Positions 25,801 to 38,021 are shown, counted from the first letter of the stretch. The stretch is DNA of 64,000 bases from Apis mellifera (GCF_003254395.2 NC_037643.1:7274963-7338962), one strand, 5' to 3'. Numbers and translations are program-made. Notes: generated by a model from the letters alone, not told the origin.

Positions 25801-27471
25801 AATGTGGCAGTGACTGGTGGATGGGATCTCATAGAATTGTGCATGACAAGAATTGCAGGTTCAATATTCATAATATTATCCTTCTCAGGTTCAAAAAATA
25901 ACCAATCATAAAATAAAGCTAATTTAGCATTACTTGCAGCTACAGTTGATGTACAAGTTGTAAATAACCATCCTATTACTGCCCATCGAGGTATAATATC
26001 TGAACACAACAACTCATTTGTTGGATGGATAACACCAACAATAAATCGTATAAGATCACATCTCAATGACTGTGATTCTGGTGTAGCCAGGTACTGCCGT
26101 TGAAACCAATCTTGATATCGTTTATGATTACCGAAACGCACTTGACTGGTTAAAAATACTAATTTTCTTTCCATATCTGGTGTAAGTCTAGATTGTAGAA
26201 ACCTTCTAGAAGTCCTAGTTTGTAAAAGTTGAAGGACACCATTGAAATTTGGACAAAGAGATTTTGGATTAAGAAGCATATCTTTCCAAAGTGCTTCAAA
26301 TTCAGGTATTCGTGCCACATTTTGTAATAGACGCACCAAATCCCTAAAAATATTAATTTTTTTTATTTATTTATATTTTATAAATATCAATAAAAGAAAT
26401 CTTTAATCATTTACCTTCCAATAACCAAACAATCAACCATACGTTCCCTTATTAAAGATACAGTAAAGGTAACTTCTTTTTGACGTAAACCAGATAAATG
26501 AGGTGCATTATGATCTTCTATTAATCGTAAGTAGGTATAAACAATGGATGCTACTAAAAATGGAAATTTATCTAGCCAAGGTCGATTTTCTTGAAAAATG
26601 TCCAAAAGTGCATCAACTAAGAACAAATTTCGTGGTGAAATATCACCACCAGCTGCATGCCTTAATAAACTTAAACAAAGATTATCCACACTAGCTACAC
26701 TGGTTCTTATCATCTCTCTTAATAACCATAATAATTGATTTCTGGTTACATCATTTAATCGTAAATATCTTTCAAGTACTAATTGATTAAGATGTACTAA
26801 CACAATTGCAAGACCATCTCTTGTAATTAATGTTAAGTCTCTATAACTTTTGGCTGCACTTTGAGGATCTGTTAAAATAACTACTAATAATCCCAATGAA
26901 ACTTCTTCGTGTGTCTTATCCTTACACACAGCATTATTTAATGTATCATGGGCTTCTTTTTCAGATAATCCTGCAGTCAAATTTTGGAGCACCGTATAAC
27001 ATTTTTCAAATTTCTGAAAAAAAAAATAGTTTTACAAATGAATATAAAACAAATTTAAAAAAAACCATAAAATTATAACCTATATTTTGTATCACAAATT
27101 ATGAAATCACAAACACATTGGTGTTATTAATAAATATATTTTATTAACAAATCTATATATGATTATATGTATTATTATTGCATTTTTGCTAGATTTTAAA
27201 TATTAATTATTAGTGAATATTAGACATAATTCTGAAATTAATTTCAGAATTATGCAAATGATTCGAATATTGCCGCTAAGACGCGTGGTTCGACGTGTGG
27301 CGCCGCGCGGTCAGCGACGTGCGCGACCGTCGCAACAATGGCGGAACCCCTAGCACCCGATACGTATCCAGTGACTATTTGAAATATTTATGTTACCTCT
27401 TCTAAGTCGTCCTTATTCTCTATACAACTCGTGCTGAGTAATCGGGACGCGGGAGTTTTCGTTTGTTCCAT
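22830..27471 (-). CDS. IntS3: Integrator complex subunit 3 (complete, 10 exons)
   Basis: Exons (5' to 3'): 27471-27397, 27013-26415, 26343-25782, 25712-25517, 25089-24927, 24840-24295, 24222-24129, 24035-23668, 23592-23016, 22904-22830. Together they total 3255 nt, exactly 1084 codons plus TGA, against about 1040 residues in vertebrates. The start MEQTKTPASRLL sits in a CpG-rich 5' region. Family blocks seen include EKEAHDTLNNAVC, RFGNHKRYQDWFQRQYL, QLQELVCQIM and NWETFEQYCFWQL. Near the C-terminus are a Pro run, a Gly run, then SSSEEEEIV, a basic KKRKK and the terminal GSDSD. IntS3 is a scaffold of the nuclear Integrator complex (snRNA 3' cleavage, promoter-proximal termination). In vertebrates it also scaffolds the SOSS single-strand-DNA complex. 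The last exon is only 75 nt and is easily missed. Intron 6 (24223-24294) is short and stop-free. Confidence 0.97.
24223..24294 (-). other. IntS3: 72-nt in-frame, stop-free intron of IntS3 (possible retention)
   Basis: The donor GTTTGT is weak and the acceptor is TTGTTACAG. The length is divisible by three and the frame stays open through it. Retention would insert 24 residues after GEQ without shifting frame. Removal is favoured because the joined protein matches the family better. Confidence 0.6.
27225..27254. repeat. Perfect 30-bp palindrome in IntS3 intron 1
   Basis: CATAATTCTGAAATT at 27225-27239 is followed without spacer by its exact reverse complement at 27240-27254. The symmetry stops at the next base on each side. 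It lies about 40 bp from the CpG-rich block at 27280-27360. Confidence 0.95.
27280..27360. promoter_or_regulatory. CpG-rich block with YY1/start-like CAACAATGGCGG
   Basis: This is a dense CpG block inside IntS3 intron 1. The word CAACAATGGCGGAA at 27334-27347 resembles the YY1 (Pleiohomeotic) element containing GCCAT on the minus strand, often found just downstream of start sites. On the + strand it also opens a 14-codon frame (MAEPLAPDTYPVTI). A promoter role for IntS3 is the simpler reading. Confidence 0.4.
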
Positions 27472-27528
27472 AGCTGCTGACTGGCCCACGGCCGTCCCGT
27501 GAACGTTATTCCAGGCCCTGTCGAGCCC

Positions 27529-27732
27529 TCAGCCCTCAGCCCTGTGCCCCTGGCCGCTTGTGCTCGCCTCCGTGCATCGTGATCGTCTCACTGCCTGTTC
27601 GTTCTCTATCTTTCTCTCTCTTTCTCCTTCCCCACTCTTCGTCTCTCGCGCGGTCTCTTCACTCTGTTTATTCCTTACCACGGACCTCCCCGACTCCCTG
27701 AACTGTTCCGATGCGATTGCGCATTGATACAT
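27529..27732 (-). CDS. Upstream ORF (67 codons) before IntS3 start
   Basis: An ATG at 27732-27730 opens a frame that closes with TGA at 27531-27529, 57 bases before the IntS3 start codon. The peptide is hydrophilic, rich in Arg, Glu, Ser and Gly, with no recognised domain. It matters only if transcription starts upstream of 27732. Translation of this uORF could dampen IntS3 synthesis; that is inference. It may be a chance frame in GC-rich leader sequence. Confidence 0.25.
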   Translation of the reverse strand: MYQCAIASEQFRESGRSVVRNKQSEETARETKSGEGERERKIENEQAVRRSRCTEASTSGQGHRAEG

Positions 27733-27787
27733 GCGCCTCGTCGCTTCTCGGCCTCACTTCGTGACGTGATTGCTCCCCTCCACTATT

Positions 27788-27809
27788 ACCAATCATTGGT
27801 TCGTCCAAT
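27788..27809. promoter_or_regulatory. CCAAT-box cluster upstream of IntS3
   Basis: ACCAATCATTGGT (27788-27800) is a 13-base palindrome holding two opposed CCAAT boxes, and a third CCAAT follows at 27805-27809. A TGACGTGA word lies at about 27762-27769. CCAAT boxes bind NF-Y. The cluster lies about 320 bases upstream of the IntS3 ATG, a plausible promoter distance. Confidence 0.45.
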
Positions 27810-28158
27810 CACAATATACCAACCCGTACACATGATATTGGTGGGGATACCGTAGAAAAGTAGTGCGGCTAGCAGGAACGTATTTATTAAAGGCGCTTAA
27901 CGAGAGGACGGTCACCTTAAAGTGTCTCTGAACTGTTGAAGCAATGTAGTACTTGTCATGCCAAACTTTGTGCAAAAGGGTTTATTCTTCCCGCGTTTAA
28001 ACAGTTCGTTTCAGATGTCATACGACATGTATTGATTACTTTTTTCTTATAGAAACTATAAAATTACACATTACACGTTATACATATAATAATATTGCAA
28101 ATTATTATATAAACACATATTAATGTTTATTATTATTAAAATAGATTGTAAAAATATA

Positions 28159-28164
<6 letters not shown>

Positions 28165-28211
<47 letters not shown>
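28165..28211. repeat. (TA)n microsatellite
   Basis: About 23 uninterrupted TA units. Confidence 0.9.
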
Positions 28212-28215
<4 letters not shown>

Positions 28216-28740
28216 TCAGATCTTTCGCATTAAACTATAATAACAAATTTGTCTTAATTTTTAGTTAATTAAATATAAATAATGAATGTATTATAACAAA
28301 CTGTTGCATAAATTTGAAAGTTTCAAGATTATAATTTACAATATAAAAGATAAATGAATATTTCAATGTAGTTATTGTAATATTTAACATAAGTTAAATA
28401 AACTTATAATATATCATTAAAATATATTCAATAATAAAAGATATGATATTAATTTAAAAGAAATAAGAATGGTCACGAGGTCATCGGCATCTATACTTTA
28501 AATTACGTTGAACTTTATAAAAATAACTCAATCATTATTGTAACAATAGAAACAATATAATATTAAAAGTAATATTACATATAAATAACTGTATGTAACT
28601 TTTTTTAAAAATTTATATATTTTAAAAACAAATATATTTTGTGAATGAAATTATATAAAAAAATTATGAAAATTATTAATATAGGGGTGTCTAAATCTAC
28701 ATTTCGTTTTTAGTATAGATACATACCTATGATCTTTAAC

Positions 28741-28830
28741 TGCGCATGCGCATATCTGTATATATGAAGAGGCTATTCGACTAATCGCATTGGGTGTTCG
28801 ACCACGCTTTCCGCTCTTCGTCTCCTTGTG
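28741..28830 (+). promoter_or_regulatory. Promoter-like patch: NRF1 palindrome plus pyrimidine initiator
   Basis: TGCGCATGCGCA at 28741-28752 is a perfect 12-bp NRF1-type palindrome. It is followed 50-85 bases later by a pyrimidine-rich stretch (GCTTTCCGCTCTTCGTCTCC) resembling TCT/TOP-type start sites on the + strand. No coding exon was recognised downstream on + before 32.7 kb. It may drive a non-coding RNA, a short unrecognised gene, or act as a distal element. Confidence 0.35.
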
Positions 28831-31800
28831 TTACTTGTGGACATATTTACGTTCTTTTTCGAATTCTTATTATTTTGTGATTACGAAAATGATGTGCTAG
28901 CTTTAGAATTTACGTATTTATTGTAATTATATTAATAACATTTTGTTGGATATATAAAATCTCTGCGCATCGATACTTTCGTGAAACGTCAACCTAACCC
29001 TCAATAAGTGCAGGAACGAATCTGAAATTCCATTATGATATATAAGGTTTTCCTCCAGGTATCCGTGGTATCCATTTTCCTTTCTCTTTCTTGTTTTAAT
29101 ATGCATAATCGTTTTCTCCTATTGCATTATTCTTTGTTACTTGGTTATGGTTTAAATCGAGGACATCTTTATTCAAATTTTTTTTCATACAGATGTTAGA
29201 ATTTTATTGATTTATAAATATTAATAAATAAAATAAAAAATTATAATATTTGATTTTTATTATAAAATTTTAATGATATATGTTAATTGATTGCTATTTA
29301 TGTTATTTTAATGACATCTTAATTGGCTCGAATTATAGTAAAAAAATTAATTATAAAAATTATTATTAATCTAGGATTTTTAAATAACTTTAACTTGATC
29401 TTAAAAATAGTTATAAACTAAAGTATAATAATTTTTATTAATGAAAAGTAGTATTTAAATCGTATAAAATATCTTTGATATATAATTCAGTATAATACTT
29501 TATATTTTAATACAGCTTTCATATTATATTATAATTATCAAAAAAAAAAACAAATAGGAGATAAAAAGTACGTATTATTAATTTTTTTGAAATTTTGAAT
29601 ACAAAAATATTTAAAACTACATTCTGAAGGTTTTAAGCGAAATAGAATATAACCCCCTATTTCTATAATACTTGTAAACGTCAATGGACGCATGCGCATA
29701 AGAACATATCGTGAATAGTCTCGTATCGTATAAGATGAAGACAAAAAAGAGGAAAATATATCCAAAAATATAAAAATAATAAAAATAATTTATTGGTATC
29801 ATTAATAAATTTCTGTTTATTAGAATTTTTTTTTAAACAATAACACGTTTATACACATTTCTTAGGGATTAATCAAATGAATGTTAATTAAATGAAAATA
29901 AACTAAATGTTTTAAAAAAATGAAAAATGAAAGAATGTTATTCTATAATAATCGAAAAAAAAAATTTAATTCTGCGTTTTTTCAGTTTTATATTCTTTGT
30001 TTTAATTAGCATGTACTCTATAGAAATTTCAAATATTTGCAAACAGAATCATTTCTATATTAACTCTCAAATGTCTCCCAGTTTTCCAGAGACATCTCAT
30101 TCAATCCCTACAATTAGGAAGAGTTCAACGGAAATACTATTAATAAATCAATCTGAGAATTTTCTTCATCTAGAACTAGATTTACTTTAAGGATAAATGC
30201 TTTTAAATATTTGAAAATTCTCATTCATCATATTTAAAAAGTTCTCAAGGAGTTCTTGATTCAGAATTCGATAAAATATGAGAAATTCCAATTTTTCTTT
30301 GTGAATTGTCAATTATTAAGTAATCAAATATTTTTGTGTTAAACTGAACACCAATCAGAATGATTAATGATTCATATCTACGCTTTTTAGAAATAGCAAT
30401 GAAGAGGAAGAAAATTCATTGGATTATTTAAGAATGATTCAGAAGTACATAAAGAATATGGGATGAAAGAAGTCTCTGAAATCTTATTTTAGGACAATTT
30501 GAAAGATGTATTATGATTATCATGTAATCAAATATTTGAAAGAGTATCATGCATCATAAATGCATTATGATCTATAAATTTTCATTCTTCAATTGTTTTG
30601 ATATAGCATCAAAATATATGATTTATTATTTAGTAAGGAACTTTTAAGAAAATGAAAGGATAGATTACCAATAATTATATATAATATAAAAATCTATTCC
30701 TTGATATGTATAATATACAATCCTTGATGTATTTAATTTATTTAAATTATTTTTGCAATTTTTAAAATTTACAAATTACATAATCATTTTAAACTTCGAT
30801 TTATTTCATTAATTTTTTTACGTTATCGCATCATTATTACTTTTTTACAATCATAATAATTTATTTGTAATTGTAATCATATACAAAATAATATTATGAT
30901 TAATAACATTAAATGTTTATGATTAATAATATGACACAAATATCTTATATTAATGAAAAAATTGTATTCTGTTATATTTTTTTTCTTTTCTTTTCATTAA
31001 TTAATTTGGAATTTTAAATAATTCAAAAAAATGAATACTTAAATAATAAGAGTTACATACATTTTTTTTTTAATTTACATTTAACAAATTTTCAATGATC
31101 TACAGATAACAGTTTTGAACACCTAATATATAGCTAATTCAACTGAAAAAAAATACTATCTTTCATTAACGGATATTGTACTTTTTATATATTTCGTATA
31201 AAACTTTTCTATGTGTTGTATTGTTTTATATTTTAATGTATGTACATATAATTTTGTTATAATATACATATATATATATATATATTTATTGCGTGTATAT
31301 GTATAAAATTTTTCTTATTTTGTTTGGAATGTTAATTTAATAAGAACATAAAAATATATTCATATGTAAAATTTGAATTAATAAACAATAATATAATATT
31401 AATATTATTATTATGAAATATTATTAACAATTAATTTAGAAAGGATTTAATCATGCATTCTTTAAAATATTGATTTATTACATCAAAATTAATATAATTC
31501 ATTGGGTTTTCTATTGGTAAATAGAAAAACTATAATATTTATAATAATATTTGTCAGTCTGTATTGCAATTATTGTTTATAATTTTTAATTATAATATAT
31601 TCTCTTATGATTGTATTACAATGTTAATAATAATGCATAAATATTTTGAAATTATTAATTTTAAAATTTAAAATAATGAATAAAAAAAATAAATTTATAG
31701 AAAATTGTAGTGTAATTATCATATAATAAGAGTTTAGCTTGTGGAAAATGTCCATCAATTTCAATGATCCAATCTTTTTTAAATAATAATTAATGCAACT

Positions 31801-32715
31801 TTTTTTGTTATTTATATATATTAAAAAATTAATAAAAATATTAAATCTCCAAAATAACATAGATAAAAAAAATAAATACAATATAATATTAACATACAAT
31901 TCTATGGAAGTTCAAAATTCGGAAAAATAAATTAAATTTGCAATACAAATATAATATATAATATTATATAAAGTTTAAAATTTAAATAAAGTAATTTATT
32001 ATATATATATATACATATTAAAGAATTTTGTCATTAATTATTATTGGATAAAAAATTAAACAGTTCTTCTGCAATTGATTATATTTACTTAAAATTCTTT
32101 TATATTTATTAATGATGATGAATAGTGCAAAAAATTGAGTGTAATCGCGCTCTTTTGATGTCAAAGATAAGATATTCGTTGTATGAGTCATATAAAGGTA
32201 ATATTTAAATTATTTGATCCTACAATATGACTATATCAAAGTGTAAATGACATGAATAACTTTTTACTTTTTGTAAAAATTGAAATATTTCATGTTTTTA
32301 AATATTTATATAATTTATATATAACAAATAAAATTTTTTTTATAATTTGGAATTTAGAAATATTTGTACTACATAATTTACCAATAATTATATTATCATT
32401 GCTTATTTCTATATATCTCAAAATGATTAAAATATATATTTTTAGAAATGAATTCAATTATTAAGTAAGAAATGTTTGATATAAAAATTTTTAAACACAA
32501 AATATAAAGAAATACAGAAATTCTGGCACGTTTTCAGTACTTTAACATTATTTAACAATAACAGAAGTATAAAATATAAATACCAATATAATTTTCTGTT
32601 GTTTATGTTATCTAATAACATTGATTATAAGTAATCAGTGCTTTCCTGAGATGCTAAAAAGTGTATGATGTTAAAAATGCATGTATTTATATAAATACAT
32701 TAATATCAAAGCACA

Positions 32716-33934
32716 CTACGATTTTCCTTTCTTGAATCTTTGTCTTGCTTGTGCTTTACTATATTTGGGATGTTTTTCTTTTTCATTATTCATTTCAGTT
32801 TCAATATCATCAAATTCTTCTTTGTTATCACCAAAAAGATCCACTGGAGGTTCCAAAAGTGATTTTCTCTGACATTTTATGAAATAACGGAATCCCTTTG
32901 CAATGCCAAAACCCAACATTGCTATAGACATTGTCAATAAGGCCATTAAAAGAGGATGTTGCATCTAATGAAAAAAAAAAAAAAATGAAATAATCATAAA
33001 TATTTATTTTAAAATTGATTTCTAAAACTATTAAATCAATTTAAATACCGTTAATGTAGGTTTATTTGTAAAAACATAATCTGCAATTACAACTATTACA
33101 CCAAGTATAATACCAACACCAGCTCCAAGCCAGGGTATTTGTTGATCAGCTAAAATAATTTACTATATTAAAATATATAAAATATTTTTAATATAATTAT
33201 TTTATTATTATTGATACCAATACCTCGTTTGTCTTTAATTAATAATCGGGACACTCTATTCATTGCCTCTAAAATTGTTGGTTCATTTGGTTGAAGAGAT
33301 AAAGCTTTATTGTAAGATTGAAGTGCTTCACTGAAGCGAAATGTTTGTGATTCTACTTCAGCTTTTCTAAAATAACCCTATAAAAAGATTAAATATGCTG
33401 ATTTTATTCAATATATATATTTTGCAAAATTTATTTCTTATTAACAAGCATAAGAATATTATAAATATACCTTGGTCCAATCAGGTTTTAATTGAATTGT
33501 CATTAATGCATCTTCCATTGCAAAATGATATTGTTGTAATTTTAAAAATGCAAATGATCGATTACTATATAAGGAATAATTTTGTGGATCTAATTTAATA
33601 GCATGAGTATAATGAAACATAGCTTCTTCGTATTTTTGTTCTTTTACACACGCGTTTCCACGTTCTTTGAGATTTTGTACCTTCAATGAAATTGTGATAA
33701 TGTAATAAGTGAAGTATCGCAATATTAAGTTTAAACTCTTTCATAACGTAAGTAATACAGATTAATATTCGCTATTAATTTACATAAAAAGATATTGTAA
33801 ATTATATTTGTGTTTATGTTTTAATTATTAATTAATAACTATAATTATATGTTTAAAAGTAAAAATTATAAATACTAAAATATAGATACGAAACAGTTAT
33901 AAACGCTTACCTCTGCTTCGCGTGTGTTCGACAT
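32716..33934 (-). CDS. TPR protein with two C-terminal membrane segments (complete)
   Basis: Exons: 33934-33911, 33680-33471, 33377-33224, 33149-33049, 32964-32716. Together they total 738 nt, 245 residues plus stop, and all junctions keep frame. After the short start MSNTREAE come about three tetratricopeptide repeats: residues 9-42 with KERGNACVKEQKYEEA, 43-76 with LYSNRSFAFLKLQQY, and 79-112 with RKAEVESQTFRFSEAL. They are of the STI1/SGT chaperone-cofactor type. Residues about 136-156 and 168-189 are hydrophobic and predicted to span a membrane as a hairpin. The C-terminal tail is charged, acidic then basic (QARQRFKKGKS). TPRs of this type commonly bind Hsp70/Hsp90 C-termini, so a membrane-anchored co-chaperone is plausible; this is inference. 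I do not recognise a specific orthologue. The second membrane segment begins exactly at the last exon, whose first codon is ATG. Confidence 0.9.
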
Positions 33935-33999
33935 ATTTCACAATAACTTTGGCAATTAATTAAAATAAATTAAAATAAATAATTTTATAAATTATTATC

Positions 34000-34170
34000 T
34001 AACGTATGCGTTATCATTGTCCTTCAGAGTAATCGTAGTTAATTTCTTATCTATTAAAAATAGTCAACAATAAGAAGCAATCGAAACACCTGCCATGTCG
34101 TTTTCACCGGTAAGTACATGCGCGATGAACATTAACATGTGATACTGCACTGCGCATAGTCCTCCACCCG
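34000..34170 (-). promoter_or_regulatory. Probable 5' leader/promoter zone of the TPR gene
   Basis: Just upstream of the start codon the AT-rich background is broken by a patch with CpG and NRF1-like words (ATGCGCGATG near 34122, CTGCGCATAG near 34150). The frame across it encodes nothing recognised. Position and composition suggest the start-site region; no TATA box is evident. Confidence 0.3.
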
Positions 34171-34650
34171 TTGTCAGCTGTATTATATTAAAAAAGTTTA
34201 AGTAAAACAAGAATATGTTGATACTCTTTCTAATACACAATATTTTTCCATTAAATATTATTAAAAAAGTATCCATATAAAAGTGAACAAACGAATTTCA
34301 TAAAATAAAGATTTTTTTCTATTCGATTTGAAAAAAAACGATCGAAAATTATCAAATAAAAAAATATTCGATGGAAGTTTTTTTTATTGAATTAGATTAA
34401 TTAGATATAATGTAATATGATAATAATATATATATTTAAAGTTGTTTTGATTATATATTGAAATATATGTGTATGTAAGATATGTATTAAAAAAATTTTG
34501 TATTTTTAATGAAAAAAATTTATTATAACCTCTTTTTATATTATAACCTTTTTTTTATATGAAACATTTTTCATCATAGACGATAATAATATAAATCAAA
34601 ATGATATCAAATAAAACAGATTGTATTTCATATATTTTTATACCATCAAT

Positions 34651-34655
<5 letters not shown>

Positions 34656-34702
<47 letters not shown>
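34656..34702. repeat. (TA)n microsatellite
   Basis: About 23 TA units. Confidence 0.9.
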
Positions 34703-34706
<4 letters not shown>

Positions 34707-37700
34707 AATAAAATACAAGAATTGAATTAATTCAATTTATGTCTGTATTTAAATATATATAAAACGGGGATATATAACATTTGACGACAAAAAATTATAA
34801 AAATAGGAAAATAAAAAAAAGAACAAAGATTTTTTTTTATCATTTTAATATTTGAAATTCTCCATTTCATACAAATTAAGTGGGGGCATTATAATACAAA
34901 CTTAAAATATATACATCGATATTTCTTCTCAATGAAACTTCTCAAATAACTAATGCAACTCATCCATTTAATCCATAATCTCTAAATTTCTTTCCATTAT
35001 TATTATGATTTATTTTTTTATATGTTTTTTTTTTATTTCGCTCGAACCTACATCGTGTATACTGTGCAACGAAACTGGCAAGTCGTCTGAATAAATATTT
35101 TTTTTTTATAGTTTAATTAGCCGTCAAAATTAATTACGGCCAATCTATTATTTTTAATAAACAACATCCATAATATATAAATGGAGAATCGGATACAACC
35201 TCATTTTAGTCAGTTCGACGAATGGAATTAGAGGTTTCTCGACGAAATACTCTGTCCTGAATCGACGAAACGACAGGCACTAATAGCGAGTGTCAATATT
35301 ATTTTATTCAGATCGATTATTTGTATCAATTGCTCGAAAGTAACGATCTTTGTTGTAAAATTATGTTTCAAATAATCTTTTCTTTTTTCTTTCTATTTTT
35401 CAATGATTAGTATTTATTTGTTTTTGTTTTTATTACTAATATATGATCACGATATTTTCGATCAAAAAATCTTGGTGAAAATGGATATATTGATCATTTT
35501 TCGAGTACAATACAAAAAAAGGATCGATATAACGGACAGATTAAGAATCCTTACGATTATTGGAGGACAAATGGCAAACATTTGTATTCTCGCCAAGTTG
35601 CTGTACTTGTTATTGCCCAAGTGGGACGGAAGTCACGGATGATTTTGGCACTCCTGTTTTATTTTCTAACGCCTATTCACCTGTGCGATCCTTTTCTATT
35701 TTTCCTTACGTGCCTTTTTATCTTTTATTTCATTTGTCTTTTAATAAATAAAAATTAACATATATCAAATCGTAAGAATATATATGTATGAAAAAAAAAA
35801 TTACAATTCAATATAAACATTTTTTTCTATTATCTTTTATTTTATTATGTTTAATTTTAAATTTTATTTTTATTGAATTTTAACAAAAAATTCAATAAAA
35901 AATGAATAAATTTTAAAACAATGTTATGCAAGTTTACCGAACGGAATACGAATGGAATACAATTAACTACACTGAGAACCACATAATTTAATTATATAAG
36001 CAGAATATGACAAAACAAAATAAAAAAGAACAGCCAGGAAAGAAGTGAATCCGCACTGGGACGAAAACTTGTTTTCTACACGCAGCACGTGCGCAATTCG
36101 ATCGTTGAGTCGATCCGATTCTCCATTATCACGAATCGTCATGTTTACCGTATATATACGCTTTTCATTTTTTTTTCTTTTTGTTTTTGTTTTCTTATGC
36201 ACAACCCACATCAGTTATTGTTACTCGTTACTGTAAATTGTAAGTGTAAATTGATTTTTTTGTCCAGACTTAAAATACATTTTATACATACTCCGTTTAT
36301 ATTCTTGTGTAGTCGTCACCATAATCGTCGTCGTATGAATTGTCAAGCAGTAGTCGTCATACAAGAAAAAACAATATGTATTTAATTATTACATATGTAT
36401 ATCGTAGCTTGATCTTATTGTAAAAGCCATCGATTTACTCACGCTTTTTTTCTCTTCGTTCGACAAAGAGAACTCATCATCATTCTTTTTACATATTAAT
36501 TGTATTTTCATCACACTCACAAGTTTCCATTCTAACCTCTTCTTGTTTTTTTTTTCATGTTCTGAGTAGCATCTTTATAATTTTTTTTCTTCGTACAATA
36601 TTTTCACACGTACATATTTAACACGCACGATTCTTATGTTTTCTTTTTTTTTTCTTTTGCTTTCGAATAAAACAAAAGCACGCGGGGAAACGGCCGGAAC
36701 TATGCGTGAAACAGAATCGTAGCAAGAAACGGAGGAAATTGTTTCGCGCAATAGCGTTTCGGTTCTGTGTGTGCCTCTCACCAATAACCACAAACCAAAG
36801 AGTCCACTGTAGAAAAGAAATGATCTTTTTCTCTCTCTTTTTTCCCCTACTTCTCGTTCTTTTTCCACCGGTATACTTTGTTACTATTCTAACTATATAG
36901 TATTTCGTCAACGATCATACCAGGCACATTTTGATTTTAGAACACGAAAAAATCTACGTATAACAATTATATTTACGGGAAATAATCATGGACTCGATTG
37001 TGTTGCAACATATATCTTTTTAGGTATTAATTAGGCATTAGATATAACATTTAATTCGTTTCGTGAAAATATTTTAGTAGTAGCTGAAAACATAACCTTA
37101 ACATCACAATTAAATCTTAGATCTAAAAATTTTTTTTTTATTATTTTAAACGAAAATTTTTTTATGCTATATTTAGCGAAAGTGAACATTAATTGAAATA
37201 ATTAGGGGATTATATACATGTATATTATAGAAATCATTAAGAATGAAAAATTTCACTAGAATAATAATTTTATTGAATAAAATTGAAATATTTAAAAAAT
37301 ATATATATTAAGTGATAAATTTATGTTTTAGTGAACAATCCCCTAATAACTTTGTGACATATTTTAGAACACTCATGACTATTATGGGACATTGTGTTGC
37401 TAAAATAATTTATATGTGCTCTTTATAAAACGATAGGCACACGTTATCTAGATGTTTACTATAGTTTGATTAAAACACTTTGCATATGATATGACTTCAT
37501 GAATAATTATTTGATTTATATATTTGTTTTGCGTTTACACAACACAAATAATCGGCTAAATCAAATTCAGATAATTCAGATACTCATTATGTTTTTTAAA
37601 TATGCGAATGATTTTTTCGTACTGTTTAATTGTTAATACTTTTAATGATAAATCTTCTATATAAATTTAGAATCAGCTACTGACATTGATAAAAATATGC

Positions 37701-37911
37701 CAATTTAAAATTGATAATTCGCAACATTTCTCAACATTTAGACGAAAAATGTTCCCCGCTTACAAAAGATACGATTTTTTTTAAATTTTTTAACAATTTA
37801 ATTATATTTGGAAGTAAATATTGATTTTGAACCGTCGCAACATTGCACGTCCCAATCTAACACTCGAGGATAACATAATCGAATGATTAACATATTTATG
37901 TAATAACATTA

Positions 37912-37915
<4 letters not shown>

Positions 37916-37942
<27 letters not shown>

Positions 37943-37968
37943 AGAATAATAATAATTATCATAATAGC

Positions 37969-38019
<51 letters not shown>

Positions 38020-38021
38020 TG
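37916..38021. repeat. (TAA)n trinucleotide repeat, interrupted
   Basis: About 105 bases of TAA/ATA units, interrupted near 37942-37968. It yields artificial poly-Ile and poly-Tyr frames on the minus strand. Confidence 0.9.

Larger units (their letters stand above)
27820..32715. other. Intergenic region IntS3 | TPR gene
   Basis: AT-rich, with no coding exon recognised. It includes a TA repeat at 28165-28211, a promoter-like patch at 28741-28830, and a less AT-skewed stretch at about 29980-30620 that looks like unrecognised decayed sequence. Confidence 0.6.

Noticed and set aside
27793..27975. 60-codon minus-strand frame upstream of IntS3
   Set aside because: It covers the CCAAT promoter cluster, has no family resemblance and ends without link to the IntS3 exons.
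29927..30190. 87-codon + strand frame with a hydrophobic N-terminus
   Set aside because: The start resembles a signal anchor only because of T-rich sequence; the rest is unlike any protein I recognise, and there is no promoter or splice support.
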